Shown here piece after piece: positions 35,622 through 48,121 of a DNA stretch of 64,000 nucleotides. The stretch covers positions 62,001 to 126,000 of the forward strand of contig DASYRE010000036.1 of NCBI GenBank assembly GCA_036004685.1, read 5' to 3'. The stretch comes from Candidatus Polarisedimenticolia bacterium (GTDB taxonomy: Bacteria; Acidobacteriota; Polarisedimenticolia; Gp22-AA2; AA152). Below the pieces are notes generated by a model that did not search any database, had not been told where the DNA came from, and worked only from the letters and a program-made list of their open reading frames with translations. Every line of letters begins with the position of its first letter. Positions within the stretch are counted from its first letter, which is position 1. The position numbers and the translations under genes were made by a program.

Positions 35622-37048
35622 GAGGCGGCCTCCGGCCGCGGCGTATTGGGAAGCGGAAAAGCCAGCAGAACGCTCGTTCCCTCCCCCTTCCGGCTGCGCA
35701 GCGTCACCCGCCCTCCGTGATCCTCCACGACGACCTGATGGACCATCGCCAGCCCGAGCCCGTGGCCGTCCTCCTTCGTCGTGTACGCGAACTCGAAGAT
35801 CTTCTCCTGATCCGCCTCGGGGATGCCCCGGCCGTCGTCCACCACCTCCAGCCACGCCTCCGAGCCGGCGCCGCGCACCGACAGGGTGACGGCGCCCCCC
35901 TCGGGCAGCGCCTCGAAGCTGTTCAGGACCAGGTTCAGAACGGAGGAGCGGATCGACTCCTCGTCCCCCGCAAGCGCTCCGACTTCGCCTTCGACGGCGA
36001 CCTTCAACCGGATGCCGCGCCGCTGCGCCTCGTTTTCCACGAGCCGGGCGGTCTCCCGCGCGACCCTCGCGAGATCGACCGGGGCGAGCAATCGGTGATC
36101 GGTGCGGGCGAAGCGCAGAAAATTCTCCACCAGCCGATCGAGCCGGCGGATCTCCTCCCGGATGATCGCCAGCGAGCGGTCGAATTCCGCGGCCGGCGCC
36201 GGCTCGCCGGGGCGGGCGGTCTCCTCGAGGTTCGAAAGCGTCAGGCCGATCGAATGCAGAGGATTCCGGACGTCGTGGGCCACCCCGGCCGCGAGACGCC
36301 CCAGCGCCAGGAGCTTCTCGCGCCGCCGCATCTCCCGCTCGCGCTCCCGGCTGGTCCGGAGGCGCCGGGTCATCTCGTTGAAGCCGCGAGCCAGACGGCC
36401 GATTTCGTCGCGGCCCGAATTCTCGACTTCGGCGCTGAGATCCCCCTGCGTGAGACGCCGGATTCCGGCGTCGAGCTTGCGGACCGGCCGGGTGAACCGG
36501 GCCGCCAGGCCGGCCGAGAGGGCGGTGCCCACCACGAAGATCGCCACGAACAGCAGGAGGGTGCGCCGGCGAAAGGCCGCGAAGAGATCCTGGTACGCCC
36601 GGGTCGGAACCGGAAGGACGATCTCACGCTGTTCCTCTCTCTGGTAGGCATGGACTTTGGGGATCATCGCTTCGGGCGAATCGGAGCGCGGGGCGGCCTG
36701 GAGAGGAGCCGAGATGCCCTCCGGGTGGAGGGAGGCGATCTCCTTGACCCGCACGATCACGACCTGGGCGCCGTCGCCGTCCTTCGAGGGGACGGCGTCC
36801 TTCGTCCGAAACTGGAAAGAGTGGGTTCCGGCCGGCGCCCCGGGCGCCGCCTCGACGATCGCGGCGGCTCCCGCCGGGTCGCCGTCGGCGTGGAAAATGA
36901 AGGTCTTCAGCGTCGCCTTCCCGGCGTTCGAGACGGTCCGCGTCACCTCGTTCATCACGCCCACCTGATAGGAGTTCATCAGCAGGGCGAACGCCGCGAG
37001 AGACACCAGGAGCACGAGGCTCATCAAGCCGACGAGACGGATCGTCAC
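35618..37048 (-). CDS. Membrane sensor histidine kinase paired with the NtrC-type regulator
   Basis: The product is 476 residues. Transmembrane helices lie near residues 5-25 and 163-182, enclosing a periplasmic sensor region of about 135 residues. A HAMP domain follows (about 183-235), then HisKA with the phospho-acceptor His258 in AAGVAHDVRNPLHS. The HATPase domain has NLVLNSFEA, DDGRGI, and GHGLGLAMV. The sequence around His258 is that of the NtrB/ZraS-like kinases that pair with sigma-54 activators. The signal is unknown. The GTG start has GAGGA ahead of it. A palindromic MITE-like element ends 36 bases upstream and may separate the gene from its original promoter. Confidence 0.9.
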
Positions 37049-37083
37049 GGTCGTCCTCGGAACGACTCAGCGGCCGGCATGGT

Positions 37084-37249
37084 AGTGTCGCGTCTCCGAA
37101 ATCCCGTTACATTCGGCCGTCGATCCAACCCGGCTGGCTGCGTTGCACCTCGCTTGCGTACCGCTTTGGGTACGCGGCACTTCGGCGCGCCTTGCCATCC
37201 GGGCGCCTCGACGGCCTCGATGTTGACGTGATTCCTGAAACGCAACACT
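37084..37249. mobile_element. MITE-like palindromic element, 166 bp
   Basis: The ends are imperfect inverted repeats (37084-37106 and 37227-37249) matching at 18 of 23 positions, beginning AGTGTCGCGT on one side and AGTGTTGCGT on the other. The centre is an exact hairpin, GCGTACC (37156-37162) and GGTACGC (37169-37175). The halves between also correspond (for example GGCCGTCGA in both), so the whole unit is one long imperfect palindrome. It carries no gene. No clear target duplication was found. It fits a non-autonomous element moved by a transposase elsewhere in the genome. Confidence 0.6.
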
Positions 37250-37490
37250 GCTGGTGACCTGGTCACGGAACCGGACCTCCCCCGGGCGGTATCGTCGGGT
37301 CGGTATTCGCGGCCTCGGGGCCTGTAGGCGATTCGCAAGTGTGCAAGCATCATGCCGGGCAAGCGAGGGAAGATATGTTACTCTTGCTGACGGGACGGGG
37401 CCAGCCTTCTGCATGGACTTGAGGGCGCGGCTTTCCGCCACTCCGGGCGGATCGCGAGCGGGCGATTCTCTCTCTTCGGGAACGTCATCG

Positions 37491-40400
37491 ATGAATTTTG
37501 CCCAGCGCTGTCTTGCCGTGGCGTGCCTGGCGGCGCTCTCGATCGCACCCGTCCGCGCGCAGGATCATCCCAACTTCGATGCATCGGCCAAGAAGAACGG
37601 GACACTCCCGGTCCAGCCGACGCTCTCCCCCCGGGAACAGGCGCTGCTCGAGGCCGGGAAGCCGATCCAACCGACGAGCGCTTCGGGGTTCCCACGTTTG
37701 TGTGGGCCGCCCGCTCCCCGGCCGGATCCGCCAAGCCGGGAAGCCCCGCCGCGCGGCCGGAGCAGGCGGCCCGGGCGCACCTCACCCGCTACGCCTCCCT
37801 CTACCATCTGGAAGACTCCGACGTCACCGGCGCCCCGCTGCGCTGGGTTCACGACACCGGCAAGGGGGCCATCATCGCGGCCTTCGGGCAGTCGGTGGAC
37901 GGCATCGAAGTGTTTCGCGATCAGCTCAAGGTGGTCATGGATCGCCGGCTGGATCTCATCGCGCTGTCGGGGCAGGTCCCGGGACGCAAGGCGGCGAACG
38001 GCCGGCGCGGGCGCCTTCCTTTCCGTCTGGACGCGGCCCAGGCTCTCGCCGCGGCGCTGCGGGATCAGCAGGAAACCGAGATCGACCCGCGCGACATCCG
38101 GATCGCCGGAAAAGGCGCCGGGGGGTACGCCTCGTACGAGCTGGCGCCCGCGCTTCCGGGCGGACCGCGCCTGCTGCAACCGGCCCGTGTGAAGCGAGTC
38201 TACTTTCACCTGCCCGAGGGGTTGGAGCCGGGCTATTACGTCGAAATCAATCTGGAAACCCCGCGCAGCGCCACTTCCGCCTACTATTCGTACGTGATCT
38301 CGGCGGTGGACGGCAGGCTCCTGTTCCGCCACGACCTGACGGTGTCTGATGCCTACTCCTACCGGGTCTGGGCCGATCTCTCCGGACTCTTCGCCCCGTT
38401 CGACGGCCCGCAAGGCAACGCGCCGACGCCGCATCCGACCGGCCTGCCCGATCACTACCAGGCGCCTTTCGTCGCCCCCAACCTAGTGACCCTGCAGAAC
38501 GGTCCTCTCAGCACCAATGATCCGTGGCTGCCGCCGGGCGCGACGCTGACGCTCGGGAACAACGCCGACGCCTACGCCGACCTTGCCTCCCCCGACGGAT
38601 TCTCCGCCGGAGACTTCCGAGCCGGGACCACGGGAGCCAACACCTTCGACCGGACCTACAACACCTCGCTTTCCCCTTCGGCCAATCAGACGCAGCAGAT
38701 GGCGTCGATCACCCAGCTCTTCTTCGACGTCAATTTCTTCCACGACTGGTACTACGACTCCGGCTTCGACGAGATCTCCGGCAACGCCCAGAGCTCCAAT
38801 TACGGCCGCGGCGGGCTGGAGGGAGACTCTCTCCGCGCCGAGGCCCAGGATTTCAGCGGCCGCAACAATGCCGACATGACGACACCGGCCGACGGGGCGC
38901 GCCCCCGGATGCAGATGTACGTGTTCGATGGAAACGGCCTGCGCTCCTTGACCGTCAGCTCGCCGGCCGCCATCGCCGGGACGTACTCCGTCGGGACGGC
39001 GAGCTTCGGGCCGGCGGCGTTCAACGTCACGGGGAACGTGACGCTGGTGAACGACGGCTCGACCGCGGGGACCGGCGGCACGATCAACGACGGCTGCCAG
39101 TCGCCGTTCGTCAACGCGGCGCAGGTCAGCGGGAAGCTCGCCTTCATCGACCGCGGCGGCTGCAACTTCACCGTCAAGGTCCAGAACGCCCAGGCGAACG
39201 GCGCGATCGGCGTGATCATCGCGAACATCGCCTCTTCCTCGAGCCCCACCGTGCCGCCGGAGATGGGCGGCACGCCGGGCGTCACGATCACCATCGGTTC
39301 GGTCTCCCTGAACCTGGCGGACGGGAACACGATCCGCCCGCAGCTGGGGAGCGGCGTGAACGCCACGATCTTCCGGGAAGCGGCGATCGATCGGGACGGA
39401 ACGATCGACAACCAGATCGTGGCGCACGAATGGGGCCACTACATCAGCAACCGCCTGATCGGCGACGGCAACGGCCTGAACACCCAGCAGTCGGGGGGGA
39501 TGGGCGAGGGTTGGGGCGACTTCCATGCGCTGCTGCTCACCGTCAAGCCGGAGGACGCGGCCGTGCCGTCGAACCCGAGCTTCAGCGGCGTGTACGCGCT
39601 GGCCGGCTACACGATGAGCGGCGGCGGCAACAACGGCTACTACTTCGGGATCCGGCGCGTCCCCTACTCGACCGATTTCAGCAAGGATCCGCTCACCTTC
39701 CAGCACATCGCCAACGGCGTTCCCCTGCCGAACACCGCCCCCATCGCGTTCGGCGCCGACGGAGCGAACAACGCCGAGGTGCACAACACGGGCGAGGTCT
39801 GGACGACGATGCTGTGGGAGTGCTACGCGTCGCTGCTGCGCGACAGCCGGCTCACCTTCAACCAGGCGCGGGATCGGATGCGCGACTATCTGGTCGCCGG
39901 CTACAAGCTGACGCCGATCGATCCGACGTTCCTGGAGGCGCGCGACGCGCTCCTGGCGGCCACCTATGCGAACGATCCCGCCGACTACGTCCTCTTCGCC
40001 CAGGCGTTCGCGCGCCGCGGGGCGGGACTGCGGGCCGTCGCGCCGGAACGCTTCTCGACCACCCAGCAGGGGGTCGTCGAAAGCTACACGGCCGGAAACG
40101 ACCTGGCGTTCGTGAGCGCCTCGCTCGTAGATGATCCGCTGTATTGCGACCACGACGGCGTGCTGGACGGCTCCGAGACGGGAACTCTGACCGTCACGCT
40201 GAAGAACGTCGGCACCGGCCCGCTGAGCGCCACGACCGGGGTCGTCAGCGCCACGAACGGCTTCGTCTCCTTCCCGAACGGCGGCCAGCTCTCCTTCCCG
40301 GCCACCCAGCCTTTCGCCACGACCACCGCGGCGCTCCCCGTGAGCCTCGCGGCCTCCTCCGGAATCGAAACGCTCGATTTCAACATCGCCTTCTCGGATC

Positions 40401-41422
40401 CCGGCTCCACGATCCCCGGCACCGTGAACGTCCCCTTCCTGCGGCGCGGCAACGCCGACGACCTGCCGAACCAATCGATCACGGAGACCGTCGAAAGCGC
40501 CGCCCCTCCCTGGACCATGACCGGAAACCCGAGTCTGGATCAATCCCATCCGTGGCAACGGCTGGAAGTGACGGGAACCGACCATCGCTTCTGGGGCCCC
40601 GATTCGGGAGCGTCCTCGGACCAGTACCTCATCTCGCCGGTCTTGAACGTGGCCCCCTCCGGATCCTTCAGCTTCACCTTCCGGCACCGCTATTCGTTCG
40701 AATTCGCCACGAATCCCCTCACCTATTTCGACGGCGGCGTCCTCGAGCTCTCCAACAACGGGGGCGTTTCCTGGAGCGACATCGGAGCCGCGGCAACGCC
40801 CAGCTATTCGGGCTTCGTGACCGGCGGCCCGTTCGGCGGAAACCCGGCGTTCGTCGGCGTGAGCCCGGGCTATCCCGCGTTCACCACGGTGACCGTCAAT
40901 CTGGGCGGGAGTTACGCCGGTCAGAGCGTGCGGATCCGGTTCCGGATCGGCACCGACGTCGCCGTCGGCGCCCCGGGCTGGGAGATCGACGACATCGCCT
41001 TCACGGGCATCACCAACCTTCCCTTCCGCGGCCTGGTTCCGGATCGCGCCCTGTGCGTCGACGGCGACGCCGACGGGGTCCCCGATCTTACCGACTGCGC
41101 CGACCTCGATCCCGCGACCTGGGCCGTTCCCTCGGAGGCGCGGCTGCTCGGTCTGATCGGCTCCCCCACCACTTCGCTCTCCTGGACGGCGCCGGCCTCC
41201 CCGGGGAGCTCGACCGTCCTCTACGACCTTCTCCGATCCTCCTCGCCGGCGCTTTTCGGATCGGCCGTCTGTCTGGAGTCGGGGGAGTCGAATCTGGCCG
41301 CCGCCGACGCCGGCATCCCGGCCAGCGCCTTCTTCTACCTGATTCGCGCCCGGAACAGCTGCGGCGGGAATCTCGGAAAGGACTCCGCGAACAACCCGCG
41401 GAGCGGCGCGATCTGCCCCTGA
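37491..41422 (+). CDS. Second secreted M36 metalloprotease, frame broken near the N-terminus
   Basis: An ATG at 37491 opens a signal peptide (MNFAQRCLAVACLAALS...) and about 60 residues of propeptide, ending near KPIQPT. The rest of the protein continues in the frame one base back, from about 37673 (DERFGVPTFVWAA). The break lies between about 37650 and 37675, consistent with one missing base. The second frame carries the propeptide, then an M36 catalytic domain with HEWGHYISNRL and third ligand in GEGWGDFHAL. A PA domain (KLAFIDRGGCNFTVKVQNA) is inserted just before the zinc motif. A MAM-like/immune-inhibitor-A-type beta domain follows, and the end is NPRSGAICP. Expected length is about 1300 residues. 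Either a sequence error or a recent inactivation is possible. Confidence 0.75.
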
Positions 41423-41539
41423 TGGACGGCCCCCCACCCGTGAGAGTAGGGTTAGACCCCATGGCCGGCATCGTCCTGTCGACGTACACTCCGCTCGTTG
41501 AGTTTTCGCCTGACGCCGGGGGGAGGGAGAGGAGCATGT

Positions 41540-41794
41540 ATGTTTCACAAAAACACGGATTCCCTCCTGACTGCCGAGACGAACGCTAATCCTTCCCTCG
41601 TCGGTATGATCGAACACCCTCTGGGCCTCGGGATCGGGGCCGCCGGCGGAGCGCTCGCCGGCGCCGCATTGGGAAGCTCCATCGCCTTTCCGTTCGGCAC
41701 CGTCCTCGGCGCGGCGGTCGGGGCCGCCACCGGCGCCCTGGTCGGTCACGGCACGGCGGTCACGGTCAACCCGTCGAAGGATGACCTCTGCTGA
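41540..41794 (+). CDS. Small glycine-zipper protein
   Basis: The product is 84 residues. The start at 41540 follows a GAGAGGAG motif; a nearby ATG at 41536 is out of frame. After a polar N-terminus, residues 30-72 are almost entirely Gly, Ala and small hydrophobics with GxxxG spacing, as in glycine-zipper proteins that form tight helix hairpins in membranes or small toxin-like peptides. There is no obvious leader peptide. Bases 41423-41539 before it hold no gene. Function is unknown. Confidence 0.5.
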   Translation: MFHKNTDSLLTAETNANPSLVGMIEHPLGLGIGAAGGALAGAALGSSIAFPFGTVLGAAVGAATGALVGHGTAVTVNPSKDDLC

Positions 41795-41928
41795 AGGGCG
41801 CCGCGGCCTTCTCCGCGTAGGACCCCCGCCGCGCTCCGCCCCCCGTTCGGTCCCCGGCCCGCCTCGCCGTTCTGTGGTACCATGACGCCCTTTTTCGCAA
41901 AGGATCCGGCGGGGGCGGTCGGGCGCGC

Positions 41929-42573
41929 ATGCCGCAGATCTTCCATCCCAGCACCAACACCATCGCGCGTGTGAGCCTGTTCGGCGCCCTGTTCCTGGTG
42001 GGCGGCCTGCTCTGGGTCCTGCTGGAAGTGCAGCGCTCTTCCTACGTCACGGGAAAGGGCGTTCCGGTCACCCAGCCGGTGCCGTTCTCCCACCAGCATC
42101 ACGTCGCGGGGATCGGCCTCGATTGCCGCTACTGCCACACTTCGGTCGAGACTTCCGCGTTCGCCGGCATCCCTCCGACCCAGACCTGCATGATCTGCCA
42201 CAGCCAAATCTGGAACGACTCTCCGGCGCTCGAACCCGTCCGGGAGAGCTATCGGACCGGCGTGTCGCTGCAGTGGAACCGGGTGGACGACCTGGCCGAT
42301 TTCGTCTACTTCGACCACAGCGTGCACGTCGCGAAAGGGGTGGCCTGCGTGACCTGCCACGGCCGGGTGGACCGGATGCCGCTGGTGTACAAGAATGCTT
42401 CGCTGCAGATGGAATGGTGCCTGGAGTGCCACCGCCATCCCGGAAATTATCTCAGCCCCCGGGAGGCCGTGTTCCGCATGGAGGATGCGCCGGGCGGCCG
42501 CCCCGCGGCCGCGGCGCTGGTGAAATCGTACGAAGTCCGAACCCGCACCGACTGTTCGACGTGCCACCACTAA
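41929..42573 (+). CDS. actA: Alternative complex III subunit A, pentahaem cytochrome c
   Basis: The product is 214 residues with an N-terminal membrane anchor (about 14-33). Five CxxCH haem sites are present: CRYCH, CMICH, CVTCH, CLECH and CSTCH. This is the haem count and size of ActA. Alternative complex III oxidises quinol and reduces a cytochrome c or oxidase directly, replacing the bc1 complex. ActA faces the periplasm and gathers electrons with ActE. It is first in a twelve-gene respiratory cluster and 39 bases ahead of actB. Confidence 0.88.
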   Translation: MPQIFHPSTNTIARVSLFGALFLVGGLLWVLLEVQRSSYVTGKGVPVTQPVPFSHQHHVAGIGLDCRYCHTSVETSAFAGIPPTQTCMICHSQIWNDSPALEPVRESYRTGVSLQWNRVDDLADFVYFDHSVHVAKGVACVTCHGRVDRMPLVYKNASLQMEWCLECHRHPGNYLSPREAVFRMEDAPGGRPAAAALVKSYEVRTRTDCSTCHH

Positions 42574-42612
42574 GTTAAGGTCGCGTCCGGACGGGACGAG
42601 GGAGCGCAAGGC

Positions 42613-45602
42613 ATGAGCGAAAAGCCCGGAACAACGCGGCCGTCGGCGGCGGCGCCGTGGCGCAGCCTGGAGGACCTCGCCGGCGCCGCGCGCGTGCGGG
42701 AGGCTGTCGTGCGGGAGTTTCCGGAGCTCGCCTCCGAATGGGACGACCCGGCGGGGCGCCGGCAGTTCCTCCGCCTCATGGGCGCCTCCCTGGCGCTCGC
42801 GGGGCTGGCGAAGTGCTCCCCTCCTTCCGGCGAGAAGATCGTCCCCTTCGTCACGCAACCCGAGGAGCTGGTCCCCGGGAAGCCGCTGCGCTACGCCACC
42901 GCCATCCGGCTCGCGGGGGCGACCGTTCCGGTCCTGGTCACGAGCACCATGGGGCGGCCGGTCAAAATCGAAGGGAATCCCGAGCATCCTGAAAGCCTCG
43001 GAGCGACCGACGCTTTCACTCAGGCGGCTCTCCTCACGCTCTACGATCCGGAGCGTTCGAAGACCGTCACGCACCTCGGCGAGATTCGCCCGTACGGGGA
43101 TCTCCTGGGAGTCCTTCGCGAGGCTTCCGAGGCGCAGCGCGCCACCGGCGGTTCGGGGGTGCGCCTCCTCACGGGCGCGGTGACTTCGCCCACGCTGGCG
43201 GCGCAGATCGAGGAGCTCCTGCGCGTCTTTCCGCGGGCCCGATGGTGCCGGCACGAGGCGGCCGACGAGGAGAACGTCCTCGCCGGCGCCCGCCTCGCGT
43301 TCGGCGAGACGCTCGAGCCTCGCTACCACCTGGATCGGTGCGACGTGATCCTGGCGCTCGACTCCGATTTCCTCGTGGAAGGCCCGGGGCATCTCCGCCG
43401 GGCCCGCGACTTCGCGCGCCGGCGCCGCGTCGCTCCGCCCGGAGAGGCGCGCGCCGCCGGATCGCCCCCCTCCATGAGCCGGCTCTACGTCGCGGAGAGC
43501 ATGCCGAGCCTCACCGGCGCCCGGGCCGATCATCGCTTCCGGGTGCGCGCTTCCGACATCCGCGCCCTCGCCTCGGCGATCGCCGCCCGGCTGGGCGTTC
43601 CCGGCGCCCGTCCGCCGCGCGGCGTGCCGGGGATCTCCGAGCGCGACCTGGCGGCTGTGGCGAAGGATCTGGCGCGGGGAGCCGGCCGCAGCCTCGTCGT
43701 GGCGGGGCCCGGTCAGCCGCCGGAGGTTCATGCCCTGGCCCACGCGATGAACCACGTCTTGGGAAGCCTCGGCGCCGCCGTAACGCTCCATTCTCCGGTC
43801 GACGCGGCGGCGGCGGGCGCGGAGAGCCTCGCCGATCTGGCGCGCGACATGGGAGCGCGGAACGTCCAGCTCCTGCTCATCGCCGGCTGCAACCCGGTCT
43901 TCACCGCTCCCGCCGACCTTCCCTTCGGCGCCCTGCTCGCGAAGGTGGGCCTGACCGTGCACCTGGGCCTCTACGACGACGAGACCGCGGCCCGCTGCCA
44001 GTGGCACGTTCCGGAAGCGCACGATCTGGAGTCGTGGAGCGACGCGCGCAATCCCGACGGGAGCGTCACGATCCTCCAGCCCCTCATCGAGCCGCTGTAC
44101 CACGGTAAGACGGCGCACGAGCTGATCGCCGCCCTGACCGACCGGCCGCAGCGCTCGAGCGCCGAGATCGTCAAAGAGCGCTGGGCCGCTCTGCTTCCGG
44201 CCGGAGGGTTCGAGAACCCCTGGCGCCGCGCGCTGCACGACGGCTTCGTCGCCGGGACCGCCGCGCCGCCCCGCGAAGTGAGGTGGCGCGGGGCGTCCGA
44301 ACCGCCGACGCCCGGCGCCGGCCCGGCTCCGGCGGGCCTGGAGCTGGTCTTCAAGACCGACCCGTCGATCTTCGACGGCCGTCTCGCCAACAACGGCTGG
44401 CTCCAGGAGCTGCCGCGGCCGCTCACCAAGCTGACCTGGGACAACGCCGCCATCCTCAGCCCCGCGACGGCGCGCCGGCTGTCGCTGGAAAACGAGGACA
44501 TGGTGGGGCTCAAGACGGCCGGACGCCGCGTCCGCGCGCCGGTGTGGATCCTGCCGGGGCACGCCGACGACTCGGTGACGGTCCATCTCGGCTACGGGAG
44601 GCGGCGGGTCGGGAGAGTCGGGCGGAAGGCCGGGTTCGACGCCTACGCCCTGCGCCTCTCCGGGGCGCGCTGGATCGCGACGTCCGTCTCGGTCGAGCGC
44701 ACCGGAGCGCGGCACTCCCTGGCGGCGACGCAGGACCACGGGAGCATGGAGGGGAGGGCCATCGTACGCCACGCGACGCTGGCGCACTACGCCAGCCACC
44801 CGCGCTTCGCGCAGGAGATCGAGGAGGATCCCCCGGCCGAGCTGTCCCTGGTTCCGGCCGTGCAATACGCCGGTCACGCCTGGGGGATGGCGATCGACCT
44901 GAACGCCTGCACCGGCTGCAACGCGTGCACCATCGCCTGCCAGGCGGAGAACAACATCCCCGTCGTCGGCAAGGATCAGGTGAAAGTGAACCGCGAGATG
45001 CACTGGATCCGGGTCGACCGCTACTTCGAGGGCGATCCGGAATCGCCGAGCGTGCTGCACCAGCCCGTCCCCTGCATGCAGTGCGAGAACGCGCCGTGCG
45101 AGCAGGTCTGCCCGGTCGCGGCGACCGCTCACAGCTCCGAAGGCCTCAACGACATGGTCTACAACCGGTGCGTCGGGACCCGGTATTGCGCGAACAACTG
45201 CCCTTACAAGGTGCGGCGCTTCAATTTCCTGCAGTACAGCGACTACGACTCGCCCACGTCGCGGCTGCTGTTCAATCCCAACGTCACCGTCCGGACGCGG
45301 GGCGTCATGGAGAAGTGCACCTATTGCGTCCAGCGGATCAACGCGGCGCGCAACGAGGCCGAGGTGGAGGGGCGCGCCCTCCGCGACGGAGAGATCCTGA
45401 CCGCTTGCCAGCAGGTGTGCCCGTCGGAGGCGATCGTCTTCGGCGATCTGAATGATCCGGGCAGCCGGATCGCGAACCTCAAGAAGGACCCGCGGAACTA
45501 CGCCCTTCTCGGGAACCTGAACACGCGTCCCCGGACGACCTACCTGGCGTCGCTTTCGAACCCGAACCCCGAGATCCTGACCCCGCGACATGAGGAAGAA
45601 GA

Positions 45603-45606
<4 letters not shown>
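42613..45606 (+). CDS. actB: Alternative complex III subunit B, molybdopterin-like and iron-sulfur protein
   Basis: The product is 997 residues, joining a molybdopterin-oxidoreductase-fold part (about 60-740) and an iron-sulfur part. Near the start is a Tat-like RRQFLRLMG segment. The Fe-S half has NACTGCNACTIACQ, MQCENAPCEQVCP, CANNCPYKVRRFN and CTYCVQRI...ACQQVCPSEA, enough cysteines for the 4Fe-4S and 3Fe-4S clusters of ActB. The molybdopterin part of ActB is known to have lost its cofactor. The GTG of actC overlaps the stop codon. Confidence 0.9.
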
Positions 45607-46983
<1,377 letters not shown>

Positions 46984-46997
<14 letters not shown>

Positions 46998-47529
46998 GAC
47001 GCCTCTTTACGGGTTGATGGCCGAGTTCGCGGACGCCACCTCCATCGTCGCCGCGGCGCGGCGGGCGCACGCGGAAGGCTACCGGCGGATCGACGGCTAC
47101 TCGCCGTTTCCGATCGAGGAGCTGGGCGAGGCGCTCGGCACCCGCACCCGCGGGCGCCTTCCGAAGATCGTCTTTGCGGGAGGGCTGCTCGGATGCGCCG
47201 CGGGCTTCGGGCTGCAGTACTGGTGCTCCGCCGTCGACTACCCGTTGAACATCGGAGGGAAGCCGCTCAACAGCTGGCCGTCGTTCATCCCGATCACTTT
47301 CGAGCTGACCATCCTCTTCGCGTCGCTTGCGGCGGTGCTGGGAATGCTCGGGCTCAACGGCCTGCCGCGGCCCTATCACCCCGTGTTCAACGTCCCGGAG
47401 TTCCGCCTCGCCAGCCGGGACCGCTTCTTCCTGTGCATCGAGGCGAGCGATCCGAAGTTCGATGCCTCCGCCACGCGCCTGTTTCTCGAATCGCTCACGC
47501 CGGGTCAGGTCTATGAAGTGGCGAGCTGA
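46984..47529 (+). CDS. actD: Alternative complex III subunit D (DUF3341)
   Basis: The product is 181 residues with two transmembrane helices (about 61-82 and 101-125) and the DUF3341 pattern: GLMAEFADATSIVAAARRAHAEGYRRIDGYSPFPIEEL. The pair YWCSAVDYPLNIGGKP and the C-terminal FLESLTPGQVYEV are also typical. ActD is a structural membrane subunit between the NrfD-like proteins. The gene overlaps actC by 14 bases. Confidence 0.88.
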
Positions 47530-48121
47530 GCCCCTGATCCTCGCTCTGGCGCTGCTGGGCGGCATGGCGTGCCGCCAGAAGATGGCGGATCAGCCCGCCT
47601 ACCGGCCGCTGGAGCACAGCGACTTCTGGGGCGACGACCGCTCGGCGCGGCCCGCCGTGCCGGGCACCGTCGCGCGCGGCCACCTCGAGGAGGACGAAAT
47701 CTACTTCGCGGGCAGGCGCGGCGCCGAATTCGCGCCGCGGATTCCGCTGCGGGTCGATCGGAAGACGCTGGAGCGGGGCCGCGAGCGTTACGACATCTTC
47801 TGCGCTCCCTGCCACGATCGCCTCGGCGAAGGGCTGGGGATGGTGGTGCGTCGCGGCTACCCGCGGCCTCCGACGCTGCACCAGGATCGGCTGCGCGAGG
47901 CGCGGCCGGGCTATCTCTTCGACGTGATCACCCGGGGCTTCGGGCGGCAGGCGGGCCTCGCCGCCCAGATCCCCGTGGCGGATCGATGGGCGATCGTAGC
48001 GTACGTCCGGGCGCTGCAATGGTCACAGCACGCCCCGCTCGCCGCCGTGCCGCCGGAGGAGAGGAAGCGGCTCGAATCGATGCCGCCGGCGGCGCCCGCG
48101 GCGGGGAGGGACGGCCGATGA
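47513..48121 (+). CDS. actE: Alternative complex III subunit E, monohaem lipoprotein cytochrome c
   Basis: The product is 202 residues. A short hydrophobic leader ends in LGGMAC, a lipobox, so the protein is likely a lipoprotein. One haem site, CAPCH, sits in ERGRERYDIFCAPCHDR, and PRPPTLHQDRLREARPGYLFDVITRGF is typical of ActE. The start was placed at the ATG inside the end of actD (17-base overlap), since the leader peptide begins there. It passes electrons from ActA to the next carrier. Confidence 0.85.
   Translation: MKWRAEPLILALALLGGMACRQKMADQPAYRPLEHSDFWGDDRSARPAVPGTVARGHLEEDEIYFAGRRGAEFAPRIPLRVDRKTLERGRERYDIFCAPCHDRLGEGLGMVVRRGYPRPPTLHQDRLREARPGYLFDVITRGFGRQAGLAAQIPVADRWAIVAYVRALQWSQHAPLAAVPPEERKRLESMPPAAPAAGRDGR

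Noticed and set aside
37084-37249. Group II intron or tRNA-like structure
   Set aside because: There is no reverse transcriptase, no domain V-like sequence and no tRNA features; symmetry of the whole unit fits a MITE better.
38483-41749. A 1088-codon minus-strand open frame opposite the second M36 protease
   Set aside because: It is a shadow frame of arginine/glycine/glutamate-rich nonsense; the plus frame is clearly the gene.
41746-45591. A 1281-codon minus-strand open frame opposite actA/actB
   Set aside because: It is a shadow of the GC-rich actA and actB genes; the plus strand carries all haem and cluster motifs.
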